In this document: positions 1-8,861 of the stretch, piece after piece | How positions within the stretch are numbered: position 1 is the first letter of the stretch | Layout of the letters: the number at the start of each line of letters is the position of its first letter | Assembly (NCBI GenBank): GCA_004802725.1 | Contig: SGPM01000287.1 | Location: 1 to 35,577, forward strand | DNA: 35,577 nt | Reading direction: 5' to 3' | Source: Antrodiella citrinella | Taxonomy: Eukaryota > Basidiomycota > Agaricomycetes > Polyporales > Steccherinaceae | The notes under the pieces: generated by a model | Databases searched by the model: none | Told to the model about the DNA's origin: nothing | What the model saw: the letters and a program-made list of their open reading frames with translations, nothing else | Translations under genes and position numbers: made by a program

Positions 1-28
1 CTGGAAGGGGGGTNNNNCCCCCTTCCAG
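1..28. repeat. Inverted repeat flanking a run of four Ns
   Basis: The arms CTGGAAGGGGG and CCCCCTTCCAG are perfect reverse complements and face each other across a T and four Ns at 14-17. Either this is a real GC-rich hairpin whose loop could not be sequenced, or it is an assembly join where a contig end was folded onto its own complement. The Ns make the second reading at least as likely. Confidence 0.8.
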
Positions 29-671
29 CTCAAAACACTCTACAGAATAGAATATTGGAACTCCGCAACCTCGTCGCGCTTCCCTCATTGGCTCTCGCAC
101 CCCTCGCTTAGAAAATCACTGCATCACTGCGTTTTCAGCATTGGCAACAGCGGCTTGGTAGATTTTGCAGACCTAACCGGAGACTCAAGTACTCAACTCC
201 GATCTGACTCTATCCGTCTGCAGCCTCACGGAATGGCATCTAATCTTGACACATGTCTCTCGAACTTGAACTCGATCGAAGCTTTTGATCGCGCGCTGCG
301 GCACACCTTTTGATTTCAAAATTCAAGATGTACCATGGTCAGCATGGACCAGCCGAGCACGCTCCTTTAGGAATCTTCAGTATTCCGAGCAGCCTGTGAG
401 AAGGATATGCAATATCAGACATAGCACCACCGAACCCCAACTGGCCGTTTGCATCGTGTTCAGGTTTGGACTTTGGCGCCTCACAAGTTGCCTCTTGCAT
501 CTATCTGTGCTCAAGTACACGTTCATGCGTTCGACGCAGAGCCTTATCACCATGCATACTGTGCGCCCTATACATGAGGGTTACATCGAGGACATCGTTG
601 ATATACATTTTCCCTCGTTATAACAAGCTCAAGACTCTCCACAGTGCTTTTCACACACCACGGTCGTTACC
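29..671. other. No recognisable gene; promoter side of the first RBR gene
   Basis: The open frames here are short and low in coding character, and none matches a family I recognise. The last 80 bases before the ATG at 672 contain a TATA-like stretch (tgatatacat near 599) and a pyrimidine-rich leader. This fits the 5' flank of the gene that follows. Confidence 0.5.
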
Positions 672-2102
672 ATGACCCAGACAGCTTTCGCAAATGACTC
701 TGGGCTCGAGGACGTTCTTCAGTACATCAGCGGGCTCCGTATAGATGACATCGATAACCTCCAATCTCACAACGCCTTGGGCGATGTATCTCTCAGCGAC
801 GAAGACCTGGCCAAGCTCTTGTTCGCGCAGGAAGCCGGACACCTGCTCAACATCACGCGGGACCACATCGCTGGACCGTCAGGCTCCGCGAGCGCGAACA
901 CGCTCATCGACGAGCTGATCGCCATGGAGGAGATGGCGCGCTTTGACCACGAGTATGCCCTGGCACTGTCGGAAGATCGACCGCTTCCTGTGAGGCCAGA
1001 ACGACGACTTGTCATGGTACCGGAGCCAGTGAGGAACCGTACGCCAGAGTCGGAATCCTCGGACGAGTGAGTTATATATTGGAAAGCGTTAAACATTATA
1101 CTGAAGATCATGTTGCTTGTAGGGACTCTGATGCCGATGAACTTGCAGCTCTCCGTTACGCATACGAAGCGGATTTCTTGGAGGAGGCTAGCGAGGACGA
1201 CGCGGCGGACTTTGCAGAAGAAGCTTATGCTGGGAGCGAAGTGGCTGTCGCGGAAGAAGGAGCTTATACCGCGAGCGAAGTGGACTTTGGAACTTTGGAG
1301 GAAGCCAATGTCTCGGAAGTGGACTTCGCGGAAGAGAGAGCTAATCTCTCGGAGGCGGACTTTGCAGAAGAGAGAGCTGACGCCGTGAGCGAAGTGGACT
1401 TTCTCCAGGAGAGGGCTTATGACTCCGACGAAGACGAAGTAGGCCCATTGAGGACAGTGTCAGTACTTTCACTCTCATTTTCAGTGAGATAACTGATTGA
1501 ACGGCGGTTTCAGCAGTCCGCCCGAATGCACGGTATGTGGGGACACTATTGAAGATGCCGGTGTACGTGCCCTGTGTGGTCACGTCTACGACATACCATG
1601 TCTTGAGACGATGTTCCGCAAAGCCACGACGGACGAATCTATGTTCCCGCCAAGTTGCTGCCAGATCTCCATCCCTCTCACCGAAGTAGAGGAGTTCCTG
1701 GAGCCGACACTCGTTGCCCTATTCCTCCAGAAGTCTGTCGAGTTCTCCACGCCAAACCGCGTTTACTGCGCTCGCCCTACCTGCTCAGTCTTCCTCGGTC
1801 CCGCGTCTTCGAAGATATCATCCATCTATTGCAGTACTTGCACGTCGGCCACGTGTGGGCTGTGCAAAGCAGAATCACATCTGGGGCGACCGTGCACTGC
1901 GGACACGGAAGATGTCATCTTGGCCATGGCAAAGCAAGAAGGCTGGCAGCGTTGCTATTCTTGCAAACACCTTGTCGAGCTCAATCTTGGCTGCTTCCAC
2001 ATGACCTGCGTTTGCAAAGCGCAGTTCTGCTATCTATGCGCTGCGCCGTGGAAGACATGCTCATGTCCGCAGTTCGACGAAGTGAGGCTCTTAGCGGCAT
2101 GA
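672..2102 (+). CDS. RBR (RING-IBR-RING2) E3 ubiquitin-protein ligase
   Basis: Exons: 672-1066, 1123-1458, 1514-2102, giving 439 aa. The second intron needs the donor gtcagt at 1459 to keep frame, joining ...RTV to SPPEC. The C-terminal half holds a full RBR unit. RING1 starts at about residue 249 (CTVCGD, then CGHVYDIPC and a CC pair). The IBR follows (YCARPTC, YCSTC, CGLC). The second RING is CYSCKHLVELNLGCFHMTC, with C and FCYLC after it. In RBR enzymes the cysteine of the GC-x-HM-x-C stretch accepts ubiquitin as a thioester, and that cysteine is present here. The N-terminal half is acidic, with a degenerate repeat. Substrate is unknown. It converges on MPH1, with 170 bp between stops. It is unlike the RNF14-type ligase at 31-33 kb because it has no RWD domain and is much more acidic. 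Start choice: first ATG of a continuous frame after a pyrimidine-rich leader. Confidence 0.85.
1208..1420 (+). repeat. Degenerate in-frame tandem repeat coding SEVDFAEERA-like units
   Basis: Within exon 2 of the RBR gene, units of about 12-14 residues recur: DFAEEAYAG, SEVAVAEEGAY, SEVDFGTLEEA, SEVDFAEERA, SEADFAEERA, SEVDFLQERAY. The DNA repeats too (gcggactttgcagaagagagagct and relatives), so the array grew by duplication at DNA level. It makes a strongly acidic linker before RING1. Confidence 0.8.
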
Positions 2103-2272
2103 AGCTTGAAGAATGCTGGTCATTCCATTTCCTTGTGCTCACTCCAGGGACCCAACTCACGCAATTGTATTATAGTATTATCATCGATTGTTGCCATGTC
2201 TCATGTCTGTACAGTACGAATTCGAAGCTTCATTCATTGTAAGATATTCCAAGGGGTATCCAAGATTTACGC

Positions 2273-5200
2273 TCAGATGTCTGACGAATGTTCTACATAC
2301 GGCATCTCGTCGTCGTCGTCAGCTACCACGAAACTTCCAAACACGTACTCATCAGGCTCCTCGTCCGTCCGCCTGGGCGAGCTGGAAGCAGCAAGAGGAC
2401 GTCGTGAGGGACCCGACGCGGCGCGTGCTGGAGGACCGTGCCGTGCCAGTCTGTTAGCAAACCGCGGAATGTTGCCAGGTGCCTGTGTAAGTAAGCTTTG
2501 ACGATAGACAGCACTTTGATCATAGGACGGCGATGCCTGGGTCTCGGGTACGTCTTGCACGAAGCTGGCCTCGTACTCGTCCGCATCCTCAGCGCCAGAC
2601 GTGCCAACGCTGCGCTCATCGCCTGAGTGTTCCGCCTCGTATTCAACCCAGGGATTGCGTTTTGCGGCCTCAGAAGCGTCTTTAAACATTCGCTTCTTCC
2701 TACGAGGAGCCGGCTGCGGTGGTGGCGAAGAAGAAAGATCTTGGAGCCGCCGAATACGAGACCGTTTCGGCACCGGTTCTTGCGCCGCAGAAGGAGAGGA
2801 TTCTACGGCATCTGGAATCGTTCGTTTCTTCACCCGGATACCAGGTGCTCGGGGCGCGAACGTTGAAGGGGGAAGCATATCGTACTGCTGCGTGGGGGGA
2901 TGCATATTGAACCGCGATGGTAGTACGGGTGGTGGCATGACATCTTGACTCAACGCGGGTGGCTTCAAGGGCTGAGAGTGTATACGTTCCGAAGGTGATG
3001 GTGGAACATAGTCTTCGAGGATTTCTATCGAGTCGTCTGATTCCTGATCATCGCGATTCAACTTGGGGCGAGCTTTGGATATTGGAGGAACATAGTCTTC
3101 AAGCAAAATGACTGAGTCGTCTGGATCCTGACCGTAAGAGATGACCTTCGACGACGACGCTTTGGCAGAGACAGGAGATGAGCCCAACTGAAACTCGGGT
3201 TCGTCGTCGTCCGCTATCAGCCAGGCCAAGCTTGCGTCAAGATCGGGTCGGTCAGATGTCCTACTATGCGCAGAAGGAGATCTGGTCTTGCGAGGTACAT
3301 TGAACTCGCTGGATTCGAGACTTCTGCTGGAAGACGTCGCACGTCCTAGGGAGGGTGACGTGACAGCAGGAAGATATGTCGGACGGCCACCCACGACAGG
3401 CGTCGTNAGGTCGATGATGCTTGTGTTCAGCGGAATATCCGGGGAAGAGAAATGGAATGACGGGCTCCTTCGCGTTCTCTTGGATGGAGAAGAGGGAGGC
3501 GTCATAGGATCGGGATCGATGGTAGATTTCAATGGCACGAAGTCGTCGTCCTTTGCAAAGAAACCGGCTTCGATCTCCTTATCGTCCGAATCGTCTTCGA
3601 CCAACTTGTCCAGCTGACTCGCAGTCATATCGGCAGTCGCGAGGGCTTCTGGCTTCTTCTTTCGAGGTTTAGCGGTCTTCCTCTTGTCCTTGCTTGCACC
3701 TGCGACGGTCGCTGCTCGTCGTGGTTTCTTGGCCTTGGTCGCTTTCGAAGTGATGCCCAAAGAAGTGGTTCGGCGAGGCGCAGTTGGCCCTTCCATGATA
3801 GCGCGGTCGTCATCGTCATCTTCACAAGCCAAGGGATCAAACTCCACCGGCTTCTTCCTCTTTTTTGCGCCCTTCACCAACAGATCCTTTACGGAGACGA
3901 AGGAAGTCGCCGCGCCTTCGGGTATGTTCCTCAGCATATTGTCGTCTCGCTTGCGCTTCGCGGTCTTTGTCGGGGATCTTACAGATGCCTTCTTCGTGTT
4001 CTCCTCTCTGTTGTACTCCTCAATATCCATGACCATCTCGATGCAATCGGGTTTGCAGTTATCTGGTAACATCCGGCTGACGTCGTCATACAACTCGAGC
4101 TGATCAGGGCTAACCATAGAGTGCTGAACATCTTCGTACTTCTCCTTCGCTTTGTTCCAGTTATCGTCCTCGCGACCCTCCGCCAGTAAAACGTGGACAA
4201 CGCCGTCTTTCTTACGGCCTGTTCTACCGACACGTTGCAACTGTTGCGTGTGAGTGTGAGCAGGAAGTACGGAAGAGCGTAGTATGTGACGCGGCACTCA
4301 CCATGCGGATAGGAGTCTTCTGCGATTCGTAACAGATGATCATGTCGACTTCGCCGATGTCCAGACCTTCCTCTCCAACCGACGTAGAAACGAGTACGTT
4401 GTACTCGCCAGCCTTGAACTTCTGGATGACCTGAACAACAATTGAACGATAAGCACGATGAGAAGTTGTTATTCGTCCAAAAGCTTACATCCATCTGCTC
4501 CTTCTGACTATATCCCTTGCGACCTTGCTTATCGGTGCCTTGACCGATGAACCTGACGGCACGAATCAAAGGGTTGTGCTGGTTCAACATCTCGGTGAGA
4601 TCATCTACGTTCTCCCTGAACGTGGAGAATATCATGACGCGAGACGACTCGCTACCGGTGATCTCTGCACCATTCTCGTCGACTATCTGCGCCCCAAAGT
4701 GTTGGATGATGAGGTCAAGTAGCTTCTCCTTCTTCGGATGCACGATGGTGCTACTGACACATTGGAGGTCAACCTCCTGCATGAGAGCTTGGAACTTGGG
4801 ATCTTGCTGCATCTTCGTTGGTTTCTTCGATTTCTTCTCGTCGGCGAACGTTGTTTTGAGATAGTTGAAACACATGCTCATACTACCTTCGTACTGTGAA
4901 GTCCATGTAAGTACCATACCACGCACAGCAAGATGTTCTCCTCACAAGATATCCCATGGCTCTGGCGAACGAACCAAGGTGAGACAACGGTGCACATGCC
5001 CACATCGGTTTATCGCGCCGTCTATGGACTTCACCCATGACAACTTGACATCGGTACGGATGAAGGGTCTTCGCATTGATATACCCCTGTAGGATATGTC
5101 GATCCTGAAGTTGCTGAATTATGGGCTTCAAGACGATCAGCAGGGCAGAAGATGAGTGAGAGGATATAAGACATACCTGCATCAACGCTACCAACAGGTC

Positions 5201-6771
5201 AGCAATCCTCATGATGTCGTTGTTCATCGGAATAATATGCTGTTGTACCCGCTTCTGATGTAGGTACTGACGCAGGTCCAAACTCTCCTCATTTCGAATT
5301 TCGACATGACTTATATGAAGAGAGTCGACCACCGACTGGACAGCGTCTGGTGAAGAACCGGGTGTAGCAGTCAGAGCGAGCAGTCGAAAATGTGGGTTCT
5401 TCGCCATAAGATAGCGAACGACTTGGGCGTAGGCGTAGTCTCCGGTTCCCTTGTGTGCCTCATCTATGAGGCGTGTCAGTTCTACTTCCGAAACGATAGC
5501 GCAACTCACGTACCGACGACTAGCAAAACAATATCGCGACAGTCACACACTTCATTTCTGATGTCGTTCATAAGAGTCTGCGGCGTCATATAAAACACAC
5601 GCTTGCTCTGCCACTATGAGAGTGATGTGTTAGTGTCTACTCGGACCATGCAGGTATGTATGCTATATACCTCCTTTCCACGATAGGCTTTAGGGTTTTG
5701 GCCCGTTAACTCAGCGGCATGAGATCCAGGTATACCGCATGTTTCGTGACAAGCACTGATCTGCTGAGCAACAAGGGGCCTAGTGGGAGCAACGAATACG
5801 ACCTTTCCTTCAGGAAACCAATTATAAACTGTAGAGTAGGATTCATGAGCATGCAGCCTGGATCCCGTAAAAGTCAAGGCCATACAGTTCAACATGACGA
5901 CGCCGGCAATAAAGGTCTTGCCCAGACCCGTGGGGATAGCGACCAGTGTGTTCTCGAATAGGCACTTCTTGACGATGTTGAACTGGTAATCACGTTTGGG
6001 CTTATTCAACGGGTACAACCACCTTCTCGCAGCGAGGAGGTCCGGTTTCAGCTTCATGGGAGGGAGCTGTGAACATGAATTGAGCGACATCGCTGAGATA
6101 TCGGAGAGTGCATTGTAGGCTTACAGGTCTGGTAAATCTACCGTCAGTAAAGCCCCTGATACGAACCAGAGAGAAACGTACCCGACGGGTGCTGAAGGTG
6201 CTGGAAATTGTTCAAACTCCACAGCATCCTCCATCTCCATCTCTTCATCCTCCTCGCCATCAAAGGACGCCTTCTCCTTGCCTTTGGACTTTTTCCACCC
6301 ATACTTCGCGTACACCGTATGGTCCCACTGTTTCGTCCTCTTTGAACGGTTCGCGAGAGGGTTGTGCACAGTCGAGGTGGTTCTAGACATCGGTTTTCGC
6401 GAGGCTGGTCCTGCTTTACTAGAAGAGGCCTCTTGGGAGACGACTTGGCCAAAGAGATTGGTTTGTATGGTGCCCATAGACGACCTTCGGATCATAGGTC
6501 TGGCCGACGTGGAGGCACGAGCGTTAGCTGGCTGAGCAGCACACACCTCGTCAAAAGCCAGAAGTGCATCATCATTGAACCCAGAGACATCGTAATCCTC
6601 GTCAGAGTCGGCGATCTCTATGACCTGACGCGGCGGAATACGAGGAACCGATTTCACGGGCGACTTGTATGCGGTGCGTTTGCGAGGTGAGACGTGAGCA
6701 GCCTCGATGGCGTCAACCTCGTTGAGGAATGCGGAGTCGACTTCGCCGTCAAAATAATCATCAGAACTCAT
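2273..6771 (-). CDS. MPH1: ATP-dependent DNA repair helicase, MPH1/FANCM/Fml1 family
   Basis: Ten exons: 6771-6182, 6137-6125, 6066-5886, 5828-5671, 5613-5514, 5463-5177, 5125-4946, 4893-4489, 4430-4302, 4240-2273, giving 1336 aa. The family is a 3'-5' DNA translocase that remodels replication forks and dissolves D-loops in the nucleus. Visible motifs: RDYQFNIV before Walker A PTGLGKT (about 246-252), Ia [18 protein letters not shown] (348-351), III TATPG (379-383), helicase-[12 protein letters not shown], and [14 protein letters not shown] (about 683-694). The long disordered C-tail has basic patches, acidic runs, a duplicated SIM-like motif, and ends in [14 protein letters not shown]. No ERCC4 nuclease-like domain is visible, as is usual in fungal Mph1. 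Two features need care: exon 2 is only 13 nt, and the N at 3407 is the third base of a CTN codon, so it still reads Leu. Confidence 0.95.
3000..3126 (-). repeat. Duplicated SUMO-interacting-like motif in the MPH1 tail
   Basis: Two near-identical stretches are encoded, [13 protein letters not shown] (about 3126-3085) and [13 protein letters not shown] (about 3042-3001), spaced 84 nt apart. Each is a hydrophobic core (VILL, IEIL) flanked by Asp/Glu, the form of a SUMO-interacting motif. The nucleotide match between copies points to internal duplication. Confidence 0.75.
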
Positions 6772-6963
6772 GACGAGGTTGAGGGAAAAGTGGACGGCCG
6801 CATCAATTCAACCGAAGACGCGCTACTCGCGACGCGTCGTGACGGTGGTCACGTGGTCAATTCATGACTAAGCATTCATGACCAGTGACCAGGCTGTCTC
6901 AATGTCTGAGACTGGCATCACGACCACTCTCTACTTGCTCTTTCGCAACACCTGCTTCATATC
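6772..6963. promoter_or_regulatory. Divergent promoter between MPH1 and the G-patch gene
   Basis: Only 192 bp separate the two start codons. It contains ACGCGT (6832-6837), the MluI cell-cycle box bound by MBF in yeasts, with further CGCG steps nearby; CACGTG (6850-6855), an E-box; and a direct repeat of ATTCATGAC (6860-6868 and 6874-6882). An S-phase box fits a replication-repair helicase, but binding is inferred only. Confidence 0.6.
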
Positions 6964-8541
6964 ATGTCTGCGCAGACAATCGCTCGCTGGAACGCCATTC
7001 CGCTGGATAGACCAGAAGGTGATGAGACTCACTCATTGAAGGTATTCTTCGCGCGTTTGTCGCACTCTTGAACATGTCCTGCATGCTGCCCTCTTCCCTT
7101 CATCACTCCTTCAGCGACCTAGAGGAGATGAAGAAGACGAAAATGATGACAATGTGTCACTCGTCTCGCGTTCTCCCTCCCCTCCACCCCCAGAGGCCAT
7201 GGATATCGACAAGTACGATGAGTACCACCGTGGGGCCACGAGGGAGCTGGTCACGGTTGATACCAAGATCAAGCCCTCGAATAAAGGCTTTGCCATGTTG
7301 GCGAAGCTAGGATGGGTCGAGGGACAACCTCTAGGGTTATCTGGAGACGGTACGTGCACATCTCATTCCCTTAGTCTACAACGTGCCCTAAATTGTATGT
7401 TTACTCCAGGACGAGTAGATCCAGTCCCCTTCTATGTCAAGAATGACTTGACGGGGCTGGGAAAATCGAATCAAGATGTTCGTATGATAGAGTCCACCGT
7501 TTCCCAGCGGAGGGAACTCGATTCGGAAAGACAAACTAAAGAGACCGAAGAGCAGCGCAGAGTGCGCGAGGTACGCCTCATCTTCCGTGACACTTCCGTT
7601 TATGGATCCTTGATGTCCTCATTTGTACATAGGACACTATCGCCAAGCGTACTGCAGTGCAGAACGAGGTCTCGGCAGCCCTTCGTCCCTTCTACTGCGA
7701 GCTGTGCGATAAGCAGTTCAAGAATGTCGCCCAGTACGACGAACACACGAACTCTTACGCTCACCATCATAAGGCCCGCTTCCGGGACATGCAGACCGCT
7801 CAGCGCGTAAATTCCAACAGTCAGGAAGAGATTGACAAACGAAAGGAGAAAGAGCGGAAAAGGGAAGAAAAGGAACTTCGGAAGGTCGCCAAAGCGGCTG
7901 GTATCAAGTTGTCTAAACCACTTGCCCCGCTCAAACCACTCACCGACGACGTCGTACCGCCATCCCAGTCCGTCCAAAGTTCTAGCAGCTGGGCTTCCAT
8001 TCCTCCCTCCTCCTCCTCAGCAGCTCCGCCGTCTGAACCATCCGCTTTCGTCAAGAGCAGTGTCAGCACCTCAAGCTCAGGGTGGTCGTCGCTTGGATCC
8101 GCCAGCGACCTTCCGCCTCGAATCCCTCCTCAGGATGATCGGCATCCATCTGGTCAAGTTCCGAATGCGACCATTACTGCTGCCCCTGCCTTCAGGACAG
8201 GCGGCTGGTCATCCCTAGATACCGGCTCTGCGCAACTCCCACCGGCACTAGCACCTCCTGTGATGGACCCTCCGCCGTCTACATTCCATGCCAGTGCTCC
8301 ATCGACTGGGTTCAAACAAGGAGGTTGGGCCTCCGCATCGAATGGCCCTTCCGCATCTTCCTCCTCGCTACCTTCCTCCTCCTCGTTACCTCCGCCACTC
8401 AACCCGCCCCTGGGACAGGAACCACCTCCTGCATCATCGGCCCCTCCTCGTCAGAAGCCGCCCAAGGCTGCGGCGCGCCAGGAGTCTGCGAGGTCAGGGT
8501 GGCAGCAGTTTCGCTCCGGCGCATCTGGTCACCGTAAATAG
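6964..8541 (+). CDS. G-patch and C2H2 zinc-finger protein, GPATCH8-like
   Basis: Exons: 6964-7041, 7115-7349, 7410-7570, 7633-8541, giving 460 aa. Residues about 80-123 form a G-patch (NKGFAMLAKLGWVEGQPLG, then DLTGLGK). G-patches bind RNA or activate DEAH-box RNA helicases. A helix rich in Arg and Glu follows, then a C2H2 finger with C180, C183, H196 and H202 (FYCELCDKQFKN, DEHTNSYAHHHK). A G-patch followed by this finger is the layout of animal GPATCH8 and plant and fungal relatives, thought to act in nuclear pre-mRNA processing. After a charged coiled stretch (KRKEKERKREEKELRK), the rest is low-complexity Ser/Pro with repeated GGWSSL/GGWASA blocks. The start is the first ATG and gives the usual short RWNAIPLDRP opening. 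It converges on the BET gene. Confidence 0.9.
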
Positions 8542-8861
8542 TATTGATATCTGTCACAGTTCGTGCATCGCACAACGTTCACCTTATAACGAACCGTTGT
8601 ATTTACAATATGTAACAATCGTACAGTGCTTTTGATTAGTTTCAATACTGAGTCTAATTTGAGATGCGACAAGACAAGTAATGAAGAAGTGACTACTACT
8701 AGCTAACTACAAAGGTTCTTTGTATGGACAATGTGAGAGATATTAGAATCTTGCAAGCATGAACAATGAACAGGAAGAAAAAAACAGAGGACGAGAGAAC
8801 TGACACCACAGAACAAAAGATAAAGATCACACAAAAGGGAAGGAGACGACATAGCAACACT
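8542..8861. other. Convergent 3' flanks, no gene
   Basis: AT-richer spacer between two facing stop codons. It must hold both 3' UTRs and poly(A) signals. I see no open frame of interest and no RNA gene. Confidence 0.6.

Noticed and set aside
285..623. 112-codon open frame on the + strand
   Set aside because: Composition is Arg/Ser/Cys-rich with no domain, and it overlaps the promoter and leader of the RBR gene.
3407..3407. Ambiguous base as a possible break in MPH1
   Set aside because: The N is the third base of CTN, which reads Leu whatever the base.
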